A stretch of DNA of 64,000 bases from NCBI RefSeq assembly GCF_003206615.1, contig NZ_PZJW01000004.1, forward strand, positions 1 through 64,000, written 5' to 3'. The notes under the pieces were generated by a model. The model saw nothing but the letters and a program-made list of their open reading frames with translations, ran no database searches and was not told the DNA's origin. Numbering within the stretch: position 1 is the first letter of the stretch; every line of letters begins with the position of its first letter. This document shows, one piece after another, positions 17,594 to 27,077 of this stretch. The translations under genes were made by a program, and so were the position numbers. This DNA is from Salinicola acroporae (GTDB lineage Bacteria; Pseudomonadota; Gammaproteobacteria; Pseudomonadales; Halomonadaceae).

Positions 17594-18841
17594 TCAGTCC
17601 ACACCCTGGGTCGAGGCCACCTGGCGATGGCGACCGGCGCCCAGTGCCATGACCAGCGCGCCCAGCGCAATCGCGCTCACCAGGATGCCCACCACGTTCC
17701 AGCCGCCGCCCCAGTCGTGCAGCACGCCGACCAGCAACGGCCCCATTGCCGCCAGGGTATAGCCGATGCCCTGGGCCATCGCCGAGAGGCTGGCCGCGGT
17801 GGTGGCGTCCGGCGCGCGCAGCGCCAATAGGGTCAACGCCATGCTGAAGGTGCCGCCCTGGCCCAGCCCCAGGATCACGATCCACAGCCATATGCTTGCG
17901 ATCGGCGCATAGAGACAGCCCAGCAACCCGACCAGGGTCAGCGCCATCACCCCGACCAGTACCGCCCGCTGATCGCGCATGCGGCTGCCGATCCACGGCG
18001 CCAGGATCGCCGTGATCACCTGCAGCAGGATCGACACCGACAGCGCCAGCCCCGCGGTGACCGCCGTCAGCCCGCGATCCTGCAGGATCGTCGGCAGCCA
18101 GCCGAACACGATGTACGCCAGCGACGACTGCAGCCCCATGAACAGCGATACCTGCCACGCCAGCGGGTCGTGACGCAGGCGCGCACCGAGTCGGACGGGC
18201 ACGCGAACGGGCTTGGTGCCCTTGAGCTGCGGCAGCCAACACAGGGCGGCGATCACCGCCGGTAGCAGCCAGAACGCCAGCGCACCTTGCCAAGGACCGT
18301 GTGAAGCGCCGTGTGACGCGTCTTGCCACAGCCGGCCCAACGCCTGACGCAGCGGCTCGGTGGTACCCGCGGCAGCGGAAGCGCCGAGATTGAGCGCCAC
18401 GGTGTAGAGGCCGGTCATGATGCTGACGCGGCGGGGGAAGTCCCGCTTGACGATGCCCGGCAGCAACACCCCGATGATGCCGATGCAGCTCCCGGCCACC
18501 GCCGTACCCAGGAACAGACCCGCCGTGCCGACCGTTGTAACAACATAGGGCCGCGCCAGCAGCGCCAATGCCAACACCACAAGCGCGGCAAACACGCTGC
18601 GTTCCGGCCCGATCCGACGCACCAGCCGTGGCGCCAGCGGCGCCGCCAGACCCAGGAACAGCACCGGCAGGGTGGTCAGAATGCCCTGCCAGCTGGGGGA
18701 AAGCGCCAACGCCTCGGCAATGCTGCCGAGCACCGGCGACACGCTGGTCAGCGCCGGACGAAGGTTGAGCGCCACCAGCAGCAGCGCGACGAGAGTCAGC
18801 ACGCTCGGGCGGGGCATCGCGGAAGTCGACAAGAGAACCAT
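17594..18841 (-). CDS. CynX/NimT-family MFS transporter
   Basis: The protein of about 415 residues has 12 membrane segments and the CynX/NimT signature ALNLRPALTSVSPVLG near its N-terminus. The family includes cyanate and 2-nitroimidazole transporters, and the substrate here is unknown. The frame is open upstream to 18910. The ATG at 18841 is chosen, with an ATG at 18817 as alternative, and neither has an ideal ribosome site. No cyanase gene is nearby, so cyanate transport is not supported. Confidence 0.8.
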   Translation of the reverse strand: MVLLSTSAMPRPSVLTLVALLLVALNLRPALTSVSPVLGSIAEALALSPSWQGILTTLPVLFLGLAAPLAPRLVRRIGPERSVFAALVVLALALLARPYVVTTVGTAGLFLGTAVAGSCIGIIGVLLPGIVKRDFPRRVSIMTGLYTVALNLGASAAAGTTEPLRQALGRLWQDASHGASHGPWQGALAFWLLPAVIAALCWLPQLKGTKPVRVPVRLGARLRHDPLAWQVSLFMGLQSSLAYIVFGWLPTILQDRGLTAVTAGLALSVSILLQVITAILAPWIGSRMRDQRAVLVGVMALTLVGLLGCLYAPIASIWLWIVILGLGQGGTFSMALTLLALRAPDATTAASLSAMAQGIGYTLAAMGPLLVGVLHDWGGGWNVVGILVSAIALGALVMALGAGRHRQVASTQGVD

Positions 18842-19029
18842 CCTTGGAAATCGAAAGATATTGCTGCACGGCGGCAAGCCAGGGGAGCAAGGGTAGCCGA
18901 TCGCGGTCAATATCGGGGCGGTTCTACGCCAATGGTCGAGGGTGGTAGTGGTTTTAGCTGCAAGGCGGGCGGTTGGACGCCGGCCGCCATATCAGAAGGT
19001 TTGAACTAGGCACTCCAGGCCGAGCAATA

Positions 19030-19056
19030 GGTATAGAAAGTCGACTTTTCTATACC
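19030..19056. promoter_or_regulatory. 27-bp inverted repeat upstream of fic
   Basis: GGTATAGAAA and TTTCTATACC form 10-bp perfect arms around a 7-nt centre containing GTCGAC. It is the most distal of several dyads in the 390-bp region between the MFS and fic genes. It could be an operator or a recombination remnant. Confidence 0.45.
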
Positions 19057-19110
19057 GGTGGCGCCAGTCATGTCGAAATTTCGGCGTTTTCTCTATACGA
19101 CGCGCAGACG

Positions 19111-19197
19111 TGTCGATAGCATCGACATGACCGCTGCGTCATGTCGATTTTTTTAGTACCACGAACATGACCTGTCGGGTGAGTCGATAACATCGAC
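19111..19197. promoter_or_regulatory. paired palindromic operators upstream of fic
   Basis: Two dyads share the same core: TGTCGAT-AGC-ATCGACA (19111-19127) and GTCGAT-AAC-ATCGAC (19183-19197), each with a 3-nt spacer. ATGTCGA half-sites also occur at 19070 and 19140. The second dyad ends 35 bp before the fic ATG, a repressing position. The cognate regulator is not evident unless the Fic protein's own C-terminal winged helix binds here. Confidence 0.55.
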
Positions 19198-19232
19198 ACG
19201 AGCCAACTTGAATATGTCTCGAGAACTCCCAC

Positions 19233-20318
19233 ATGCCCTGGCAGCCCGACACGCCGTTCAATGACATTCCACGCTTGCCGCCAGAAGTCGGCGATATCGA
19301 GACTAGGGCCATCCTCAAAACCTGTATCGAAGCGCGCGCGGCGCTAGCCGAACTGAAACAAGCCGGCGAGCTGCTGCCGGACCAGGGGCTATTGATCAAT
19401 CTGCTCCCGATGCTAGAGGCGCAGGACAGCTCCGAAATCGAGAACATCGTCACCACGACCGACAAACTATTCCAGTTTGCCGAAGAGGATACTCTCGCCG
19501 ACCCGGCCACTAGGGAAGCGTTGCGTTATCGGACGGCGCTCCACGACGGCGTCCGCCAGATCCGATCCCGCCCGCTGACCGTCGGCACGGCAGAAATTAT
19601 TTGCACGACGCTCAAGGGCATCGAGATGAGCGTACGCAAGGTGCCGGGCACCACGCTCAGCAATCAGCGCACCGGCGAAGTCATCTATACACCTCCCGTC
19701 GGCGAGCCGCTGCTGCGTGAGCTGCTGGGGAACTGGGAGCAGTTTCTCCATGCCGAGGATGATCTTGACCCACTGATCAAAATGACAATTGCGCACTATC
19801 AGTTCGAGGCGATTCATCCGTTCCTGGACGGCAACGGCCGCACCGGGCGCATTCTCAATATTCTGTTTCTCATCGAACGCAATCTGCTGACGCTGCCCAG
19901 CCTCTATCTGAGCCGCTATATCGTTCGCTACAAAGTCGACTACTACCGCCTGCTGCTGGCCGTTTCCGCGCACGACGACTGGGAACCGTGGATTCTGTTC
20001 ATGCTGAAGGCGGTCGAACAGACGTCACGCTGGACGACGGCAAAGATCGCCGCGATTCGGCGTCTGATGGACGAGACGCGCGACCATATTCAGCAGGCGC
20101 TACCCAAGCTCTACAGTCACGAGCTGGTACAGCTGATCTTCGAGCAGCCGTATTGCCGCATCGGCAACCTCGTCGAGCGGGACATCGCCAAGCGTCAGAC
20201 GGCGTCTGTCTATCTCAAGCAGCTGGTGGAAGTCGGTGTGTTGGAAACGCGGCAGGTGGGGAAAGAGAAGCTCTTTATCAACGCGCCGCTGATGGCCCTG
20301 ATGCGGGATGACATGTAA
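19233..20318 (+). CDS. Fic-domain AMP-transferase (class II, self-inhibited)
   Basis: The 361-residue protein has a Fic/DOC N-terminal helical region (about 1-90), the complete catalytic motif HPFLDGNGRTGR at 195-206 and a C-terminal winged-helix-like segment (about 290-361). An inhibitory motif of the S-x-x-x-E-N type (S66, E70, N71) lies N-terminal to the core, which defines class II Fic proteins held inactive until the helix is displaced. Fic enzymes usually transfer AMP to protein side chains in the cytosol. It faces the type I restriction operon and carries several dyads upstream, so a defence or stress-switch role is plausible but inferred. Confidence 0.88.
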   Translation: MPWQPDTPFNDIPRLPPEVGDIETRAILKTCIEARAALAELKQAGELLPDQGLLINLLPMLEAQDSSEIENIVTTTDKLFQFAEEDTLADPATREALRYRTALHDGVRQIRSRPLTVGTAEIICTTLKGIEMSVRKVPGTTLSNQRTGEVIYTPPVGEPLLRELLGNWEQFLHAEDDLDPLIKMTIAHYQFEAIHPFLDGNGRTGRILNILFLIERNLLTLPSLYLSRYIVRYKVDYYRLLLAVSAHDDWEPWILFMLKAVEQTSRWTTAKIAAIRRLMDETRDHIQQALPKLYSHELVQLIFEQPYCRIGNLVERDIAKRQTASVYLKQLVEVGVLETRQVGKEKLFINAPLMALMRDDM

Positions 20319-20417
20319 CGATCGTTACGAGGGCGGTGTCGATGCCGATAGCGAAGTCCTGTAATTGAAAATCGAGGGGAGAGTGGTGAGGGTGGTGTAG
20401 GTGAAATAGTCGGGTTG

Positions 20418-20462
20418 CCGGCGAAGTTGAAATAACCTTGCTGTCTATTTCAACTTCACCGG
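20418..20462. terminator. large hairpin between convergent fic and hsdR
   Basis: GAAGTTGAAATA and TATTTCAACTTC form 12 perfect pairs around an 11-nt loop. CCGG/CCGG extends the stem across one mismatch. It lies between two convergent genes and probably ends both transcripts. Confidence 0.7.
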
Positions 20463-20494
20463 AAAGGGAGAATCTATTTTCCGATAGGGGTAAC

Positions 20495-23400
20495 CTAGTC
20501 TCGATTGTTTCGCGCTCGTTTAAAAACTTCTGTAGCCAGATGATCATGCGCCGCTGAGCGAAATTCCTTGTCGGTCATCAGGCGTGAAAAAATCTCTTCG
20601 TTATTCTCCATACGCTCGATAAACAACTCATCTAGCTTACGTTCCAGATAAGCTGAAAAATTTGATAGATTGTTGGCTTTGGCGGCTTCAACAATATTTT
20701 CGTTCTCCTCGGCGCTAACCGCTATCTGGTCAAAGAACAGCTGGTCTGCTTCAGTGAAGCTTGTGCCGAAACGCTCATTAAGCTTCTCCACCAGCGATGA
20801 AAGCTTGACCGGTTCTTCTCGTACACCGCCAGTGCCGACATCGGTCGGCCCTTTAAGAGGATAAGCATCACCCTGGCCAAGGTTGATAGATCCTTCTGTG
20901 ACCTGCTGCAGCCGGAAATAGCGCAGGGCCACCTCATCATCGAGATCGAATGCCTGTCCATCACCGGGCGGTGGTAGCTTGGACAATAGATTACGAGCAA
21001 AGGCATAGAACTTCTCCAGCTCGCTGTCCTGATAGGGAATGATCTGCGACAGGAAGGCATAAAGATTGCGATAGGCCGTCAACTGGCCACGGAAATCCTC
21101 CCTCTCTGCCTCTTCGTACTCGCTGAAGCGAGCGACAACCGTATCGAGCGTCGCATTCATGACGCGATGCTCTGAAACCGAGTGATCGCGCTTGCTGCGA
21201 TACCAGACCTCCGCAAAGGCATTCACATCATCAGGCGTCACAATCGCCCATGCCAATAGCTTGTGCTGCAACTCTGACAGTTTGTGAGGCTCGGCATTAT
21301 CGCCTACCGGTGTCGTCTCGTAATAAGGCTTGAAGGCCTGATAAATATCATTTTCGTCATTGGCAAAATCGAGCACGAAGGTGCGCGCCTTACCGGGTGC
21401 TATGCGGTTGAGGCGTGATAGCGTCTGTACTGCCTGAACCCCGGCCAGCCGCTTGACCACATACATGGTCTGCAGTAAAGGCTGATCGAAACCGGTTTGG
21501 TACTTGTCTGCCACCAGCAGCACACGGTAATCGTCCCGCTCGAAGGTTTCAGGCAGTTCACTTTCTGCCAAGCCGTTATTCATCGCTACTTCGGTATAAG
21601 CAGAGCCGGGATTGTCCGGATCTTCCACGCTGCCGGAAAAGGCGACCAGTGAGCGGATACCGCCGTAGCCGTTGTGCTTGATATAGTGGTCAAACGCCAG
21701 CTTGTATTTCACGGCTGCCAGACGCGAACCGGTAACGACCATAGCCTTGGCCCGCCCGGCCATTTCACTCATCACATAAAGCCGGAAGTGCTCGACAATG
21801 ACCGAGACTACCTGGTCGATATTGAAGGGATGTAGCTCCAGATACCGGCTTAAGGCCTTGGCAGCCTTTTTGCGCGGCACGTCTGGATCGTTTTCTACCT
21901 GCTTGATCAGGCCAAAGAAGCGTTTGTACGTGGTGTAGTTTTGCAGCACATCCATGATGAAGCCTTCTTCAATCGCCTGACGCATGGAGTACTCATGAAA
22001 CGGAGAAGCACCCGAAGGGCCGGGCTCATCAAACAGCGCTTTGGTCTTGAACTTTGGGGTGGCGGTAAAGGCGAAAAAGCTCAAATTCGGCTGCCGCGCC
22101 CGTTTCAGGGAGGCACGAAGAACAGCGGCTTTGGTTTCCTCCGATAGTGCATCGTCTTCCTCATCGGATAGCTGCGCGCCAATCGCTGCCTCAATGCCCT
22201 CCTTGTTCAGCATGCCCCGCAGTTCATTGGCCGTTTCGCCACTTTGTGACGAGTGAGCTTCATCCACGATCACGGCAAACCGTTTGCCCGCCGTACTGAT
22301 TTTCACGCCTTCGCCCTTCTCCTCCAGCCGGGAAAGTGCCTGAGAGATAAAGGGAAATTTCTGCAGAGTGGTGATGATGATGGGCGTGCCGCCTGACAGA
22401 GCCTGGGCAAGCTGCTGGGTATTCTCATCGATCTTTTCCACCACCCCGGCCTTGTGCTCGAACTGGTAGATGGTGTTTTGTAGCTGCTGGTCTAGCACGC
22501 GCCGATCAGTCACCACCACTACCGAATGAAAGACCTTCTGGTCGCTGGCGTCATGCAGGCTGGCCAGCCGATGTGCCAGCCAGGCAATGGAGTTGGACTT
22601 GCCGGAACCGGCCGAATGCTGCACTAGGTAGTTGTGCCCCGAGCCATGGGTTCGCGCATGGTCCACCAGCTTGCGTACCGCATCGAGCTGGTGATAGCGC
22701 GGAAAGATCATGGTTTCCTTACGCACGGTACGTGCGCCCTTGTCGGTCTTGACCTGCCGCTCCCTTACTTCCAGATGCATGAAGCGCTGTAGAATATCCA
22801 GCAGGCTGTCCTTTCTCAGCACCTCATCCCACAGATAGTGGGTTTTCCAGTTGTTCTCCACGGGTGGATTGCCTGCGCCGTGGTCATGCCCACGATTGAA
22901 AGGCAGGAATACCGTGTCCTTGCCCTTCAGGCGGGTGGTCATCCACACCTCGTCCGGGTCCACGGCAAAATGCACCAGCGCACGCTTTTTGAAGGCAAAC
23001 AGCAAGTCGCGTTCATCACGGTCCTGCATGTACTGCTTAACCGCATCGGTCGCTCGCTGGTCAGTGAGCGGGTTTTTTAGCTCGGCAGTGACTATCGGCA
23101 AGCCGTTCAGGCTCAGGGTCACATCGATAATGCAGCGGCGGTGCTGATTTTTACCCGAGCCGCCCGCCTTCTTCATCACTGAGGTAAACGCCACCTGCCG
23201 GGTCACCGTCAGCCGGTTCAGCGCGTAGGCGGCAGCCGCCTCCGGGTTCATGCCGGAATTGGGGCGAAAGTGGGCCAGCCGGAAGGTTTTGCCATAGCAC
23301 TTAAAACCATAGCGCAGCACATGCAGGGTGCCCTTGATCTCCAGCTCCTTGGCCAGGCTGTCGAGTACCGTGGCGCGGGTTTTCTCACCCAGCAGCGCTT

Positions 23401-23572
23401 CCAGTTGTCCCCATTTGGCCGGCTGGCTGTCTTGCAGGAAGCCGGCCACGTCGTCGGGGAACAGCGCAAGCGCCTCGTCGTAGTCAGTCGCGTCACGCTT
23501 TTCGTAGCCGCCCGCGTCGATCAGGCCCGCTTCTATGGCGGTTTCAAAGGCCAGTTCAGAATGGCCAGGCAT
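20495..23572 (-). CDS. hsdR: type I restriction endonuclease subunit HsdR
   Basis: The 1025-residue protein has an N-terminal PD-(D/E)xK nuclease (D150, E164, K166 in AELKNP). A superfamily 2 translocase follows with Walker A SAGSGKS (320-326) and a DEAH box (437-440, VDEAHSS), then a C-terminal helical region. It cuts DNA far from unmethylated recognition sites after ATP-driven translocation, in complex with HsdM and HsdS. Its ATG overlaps the hsdS stop by one base. All key residues are present, so it appears functional. GC content is lower than that of flanking genes, suggesting acquisition by transfer. Confidence 0.95.
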   Translation of the reverse strand: MPGHSELAFETAIEAGLIDAGGYEKRDATDYDEALALFPDDVAGFLQDSQPAKWGQLEALLGEKTRATVLDSLAKELEIKGTLHVLRYGFKCYGKTFRLAHFRPNSGMNPEAAAAYALNRLTVTRQVAFTSVMKKAGGSGKNQHRRCIIDVTLSLNGLPIVTAELKNPLTDQRATDAVKQYMQDRDERDLLFAFKKRALVHFAVDPDEVWMTTRLKGKDTVFLPFNRGHDHGAGNPPVENNWKTHYLWDEVLRKDSLLDILQRFMHLEVRERQVKTDKGARTVRKETMIFPRYHQLDAVRKLVDHARTHGSGHNYLVQHSAGSGKSNSIAWLAHRLASLHDASDQKVFHSVVVVTDRRVLDQQLQNTIYQFEHKAGVVEKIDENTQQLAQALSGGTPIIITTLQKFPFISQALSRLEEKGEGVKISTAGKRFAVIVDEAHSSQSGETANELRGMLNKEGIEAAIGAQLSDEEDDALSEETKAAVLRASLKRARQPNLSFFAFTATPKFKTKALFDEPGPSGASPFHEYSMRQAIEEGFIMDVLQNYTTYKRFFGLIKQVENDPDVPRKKAAKALSRYLELHPFNIDQVVSVIVEHFRLYVMSEMAGRAKAMVVTGSRLAAVKYKLAFDHYIKHNGYGGIRSLVAFSGSVEDPDNPGSAYTEVAMNNGLAESELPETFERDDYRVLLVADKYQTGFDQPLLQTMYVVKRLAGVQAVQTLSRLNRIAPGKARTFVLDFANDENDIYQAFKPYYETTPVGDNAEPHKLSELQHKLLAWAIVTPDDVNAFAEVWYRSKRDHSVSEHRVMNATLDTVVARFSEYEEAEREDFRGQLTAYRNLYAFLSQIIPYQDSELEKFYAFARNLLSKLPPPGDGQAFDLDDEVALRYFRLQQVTEGSINLGQGDAYPLKGPTDVGTGGVREEPVKLSSLVEKLNERFGTSFTEADQLFFDQIAVSAEENENIVEAAKANNLSNFSAYLERKLDELFIERMENNEEIFSRLMTDKEFRSAAHDHLATEVFKRARNNRD

Positions 23573-24903
23573 CAGGCAACCTCCAGTTGGCCGGTTACAG
23601 CGGCAGTTATCAGGGCGGAGCGGTATTCTTCTAGTTGTCGTATCGATTTCATTATGGATGTCGAAACAGTGTCGTGAGCTCTATCCGCGCTCACGCAAGC
23701 ATTCCAGATGTTTGACGCCTCATTTGTAGGAGGAATTGGGACCCAAACATCCTTAAGCTGCCGGCTATCTATACCGCTTATCGTTACTTGTTTAGTAATT
23801 GATAGAAAAAAGGCCCGGCAAACGGCAGATTGGAAATAGTAGGATAGAAAGCCCGAAATCTGATCTGCGCAAAATGGCCTAATTCTAATCATCGAGCTTT
23901 CAAACAAGTACGCTTCTGGAAGACTATTGATTCTGACCGATTTCCCTGAGCCTTCGAATACCAACGATCTGCGCGCAATCAGGAAATCGCCCGCTTTGAG
24001 CCCGTACTTGTCAATTTCAGCATCGGACGCCAAGACTCTGTCTTTTGTGCCACCATCAAAAGTAACGCCCCTGAAAGCTTCTCCCATTTGAACAAAAGGC
24101 ACTCCTTCGGGCGAAAACTGATCTTTCGGTTTGTAGGCGCCATTTATGGTTCCGCCGTCCAGCAAAAATCGCAAGCGCTTAACCTCCCAATGCGCCGGAA
24201 TATCCCCCAGCCAGTCGATGCCGGAGGGTTTCATGGGAGCATCGGAGTTCAGGCCTTTGGTGACGGAGCGGGTGATCAGGGCCTGGCGCTTTTCGGCCAG
24301 CCGTTCCAGCAGCACGCGCTTTTTTTCGATCAGGTTGTCGATGCGGGCGGTTTTTTCATCCAGAAACTGCGCGATACGGCGTTGAGTTTCGAGGGGCGGA
24401 AGGGCAACATATGAATTTTTCAATGGGTATTGGCCCAACCCATAGCGCGTTACTCCGTTTGCTCCTAGTTTGAACTGGTCGTTTAGAGGGTCAGAGCGGC
24501 AAAGCCACGCGAGAAATGCTCCGTCGAGTTCGACACCTGGCTCAAGCACTGATAGGTGGTAGCCGCACAAAACATCCGGCATATCTTGGGCGACCAGCGC
24601 GGGAATGCCGATATCATCCCACCCTTCACTATCTTTGGTGATAATCACCTGATCGCGTTTCAGCTGAAACTTTACGATCTCTCCTTCGGTCGCTGACCCA
24701 TTCATGAATTCTAGGTCTGGAGTTATTCGGTCGTTGTAGTAAACATCGGTGTAGTTACACAACTGCACCGGCTGCTCGTCATCCGAAATAGTTTTGTCTA
24801 CATTGCTATTACGCACATCGGCGAAGAACTTCAGTTTCTCGAGTCGCCAACCATTGGGCAGCTTTCCGTATGCATCCTGAATTTTTTCCGGAGCGTTTGT
24901 CAT
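23572..24903 (-). CDS. hsdS: type I restriction specificity subunit HsdS
   Basis: The 443-residue HsdS has two target-recognition domains, each followed by a conserved helical repeat. The first repeat is clear (ETQRRIAQFLDEKTARID, about 183-200). The second recognition domain begins near GIDWLGDIPAHWEVKRL (about 228), and the protein ends in a shorter terminal helix. It determines the bipartite recognition sequence, which cannot be read from the protein. It is AT-richer than its neighbours, as is usual for recognition domains. It overlaps hsdM by 4 bp and hsdR by 1 bp, so the three are one operon. Confidence 0.93.
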   Translation of the reverse strand: MTNAPEKIQDAYGKLPNGWRLEKLKFFADVRNSNVDKTISDDEQPVQLCNYTDVYYNDRITPDLEFMNGSATEGEIVKFQLKRDQVIITKDSEGWDDIGIPALVAQDMPDVLCGYHLSVLEPGVELDGAFLAWLCRSDPLNDQFKLGANGVTRYGLGQYPLKNSYVALPPLETQRRIAQFLDEKTARIDNLIEKKRVLLERLAEKRQALITRSVTKGLNSDAPMKPSGIDWLGDIPAHWEVKRLRFLLDGGTINGAYKPKDQFSPEGVPFVQMGEAFRGVTFDGGTKDRVLASDAEIDKYGLKAGDFLIARRSLVFEGSGKSVRINSLPEAYLFESSMIRIRPFCADQISGFLSYYFQSAVCRAFFLSITKQVTISGIDSRQLKDVWVPIPPTNEASNIWNACVSADRAHDTVSTSIMKSIRQLEEYRSALITAAVTGQLEVA

Positions 24904-27077
24904 CCCACCAATCCCTTCAACAGCCCGGCAATATCACCTTCCAGCGCGTTGATCTCCGTCTCGATCTCATCCAGCGGCCGCGGTTGCTTGTAGACGTAGA
25001 AATGGCGATTGATGGGTATTTCATAGCCCACCTTGGTCTTGCTGTAGTCCACCCAGGCATCGGGCACATGAGGCAACACCTCGTCCGCCATGTAGGCATC
25101 GATGTCCTCGCGGAAAGTAGCTATCAACTCGTCGTTAGGCTTGTCTGGTCCCATCCGCATGGGCAGTGGCAGTTCGGTGCCTTCTGGCAAGGGGATGTTT
25201 TCAGTGTCGCGCAGTTCGCTGTCAGGTTCGGGGCGGCCCTTGTTGTCGCGGCAGATTTCGGCGCTCTGATCGCGCTCGCCCAGGGCGTTGAAGATCGCCT
25301 TTTTGACCGGCGCGGGAAGCTTCAGGCCGGCGGCCTTGGCAGCGGCGCTCAAATTAGCATCGAAGACGGCGCGGTCGTTGTATTTTCCATTGTCGGCCAA
25401 ATCGGTCAGAAGAGCGCGAATGACGTTCTGCAGTTGCTGGCCTTCTGCGATTTCTTTGGCGGCAGCCGCTTCGTTCTTGCGTTTTTTTGAGTTCGCCAGG
25501 TTGGCAAAGGCGGTCTGCTCATCCAGCAGCGCAATGCGCTCGGGCGTGGCCTCAAAGTTCATGCGCAGGGGGCGTTCCACCATTACCTTGAGGAAGCCGA
25601 ACTCGCGGTTCTCGAAAGTGCGTGAGACGACGCGGGTTTCGGTGTCGCCGTTGATTTGAACCTCGGCGGTCTCGCCATCCTGGTAGTTGCCATACAGGCG
25701 GGTCAGGTCGCGGATCTGCTCTTCGGTGATCTCGTTGCGCTTGTTGTTGAGACTTTTCTTCATCTTCTGAAAGAAGCGGGTGCCGTCGATAAGCTGCACC
25801 TTGCCGCGCCGCTCCGGGGCCTTGCGGTTAGTCACCAGCCAGACATAGGTGAAGATGCCGGTGTTGTAGAACAGCTGATCGGGCAGCGCGACGATGGCGT
25901 CAAGCCAGTCGTTCTCGATGATCCAGCGGCGGATATTCGACGGCCCGGAACCGGCATCACCGGAAAACAGCGGCGAGCCATTGAAGACGATGGCGATCTT
26001 GGAGCCGACGGCATCCTCATCCCCTTCCTTGTAGGGGTACATCTTGGCGATCATGTGTTGTAGGAATAGCAGAGAGCCATCGTTAATGGCCGGCACCCCG
26101 GCGCCGAAACGCCCGGCAAAGCCCATCTCCTTGTGTTCCTTATCGACAACGCTTTTCTGGTCTTTCCATTCCACGCCAAAAGGCGGATTGGCCAGCAGGT
26201 AGTGGAACTGCTTGCCCTCAAAACCATCGCGGGTCTTGCCGTCGCCCAGGGTGTCGCCCAGCACGATGCTGCTGGTGTCTTCATCCTTGATGAGCATATC
26301 TGAGCAGCAGATGGCCCAGGATTCGTCGTTGTACTCCTGACCGAACAGGGCCAGATTGGCCTGATCGTTCTGATCGAGAATGAATTTCTCGGATTCCGAC
26401 AACATGCCGCCGGTACCGCAGGCCGGGTCGTAAATGGTGCGGTAGATGCCCGGCGTATAGACATCCTGCTCGCCGGTGTAGACCAGATTCGCCATCAGAC
26501 GAATGACCTCACGTGGCGTGAAGTGATCCCCTGCTTCCTCATTGGCCTGTTCGTTGAAGCGCATGACCAGGTGCTCGAACAAATACCCCATCTGCAGATT
26601 GTCGATGCGCTTCGGATGTAGATCGACTTCTGCCATCGCCTTGACGATGGTGAAAAGTCGGTTGCTGGCATCGAGCTTCTCGATCTGATCGGTGAACTTG
26701 AAGCGCTCGAAAATGGCTCGTGCCGTAGGCGAGAAACCGTTGATGTAGGCCACCAGGTTGGGCGCGATATTGTCCGGATCGCCCAGCAGCCTCTCAAAGG
26801 TAAAGGGACTGGTGTTGTAGAGCGGATGATTGCGATCCGGGTCTGCCGCCTTGCCAAGCATTCTCTCCATGGCACTTTCCGGCATCCCTTGGGCGGTCAG
26901 CTTTTCATACTGATCGAGAACCTTGTCTTTCGTCGGTGCCAATACACAGTCGAGCCGTCGTAGTACGACAATGGGAAGCATGACCAGCCGATACTGTGGC
27001 GGGCGATAGGGGCCGCGCAGGCGGTTGGCAATTTCCCAGATGTGGTTTTTGAGTTGTTCATGCACTTGCAGGTTCAT
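24900..27077 (-). CDS. hsdM: type I restriction DNA methyltransferase HsdM
   Basis: The 725-residue N6-adenine methyltransferase has an N-terminal HsdM helical domain. The SAM loop DPACGTGGM is at 217-225 and the catalytic NPPFG at 297-301. A long C-terminal extension makes it larger than classical HsdM. It methylates the recognition site and forms the complex with HsdS and HsdR. The ATG at 27077 is chosen because the longer frame starts with TTG at 27122. AAGGA lies about 10 bases upstream. It is the first gene of the operon. Confidence 0.95.
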   Translation of the reverse strand: MNLQVHEQLKNHIWEIANRLRGPYRPPQYRLVMLPIVVLRRLDCVLAPTKDKVLDQYEKLTAQGMPESAMERMLGKAADPDRNHPLYNTSPFTFERLLGDPDNIAPNLVAYINGFSPTARAIFERFKFTDQIEKLDASNRLFTIVKAMAEVDLHPKRIDNLQMGYLFEHLVMRFNEQANEEAGDHFTPREVIRLMANLVYTGEQDVYTPGIYRTIYDPACGTGGMLSESEKFILDQNDQANLALFGQEYNDESWAICCSDMLIKDEDTSSIVLGDTLGDGKTRDGFEGKQFHYLLANPPFGVEWKDQKSVVDKEHKEMGFAGRFGAGVPAINDGSLLFLQHMIAKMYPYKEGDEDAVGSKIAIVFNGSPLFSGDAGSGPSNIRRWIIENDWLDAIVALPDQLFYNTGIFTYVWLVTNRKAPERRGKVQLIDGTRFFQKMKKSLNNKRNEITEEQIRDLTRLYGNYQDGETAEVQINGDTETRVVSRTFENREFGFLKVMVERPLRMNFEATPERIALLDEQTAFANLANSKKRKNEAAAAKEIAEGQQLQNVIRALLTDLADNGKYNDRAVFDANLSAAAKAAGLKLPAPVKKAIFNALGERDQSAEICRDNKGRPEPDSELRDTENIPLPEGTELPLPMRMGPDKPNDELIATFREDIDAYMADEVLPHVPDAWVDYSKTKVGYEIPINRHFYVYKQPRPLDEIETEINALEGDIAGLLKGLVG

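Noticed and set aside
16671-18890. Single 739-codon minus-strand frame suggesting an MFS-phosphatase fusion
   Set aside because: The upstream part is Arg/Gly/Ala-rich and out of frame with the real MFS protein. The phosphatase has its own ATG and ribosome site at 17510, so there is no fusion.
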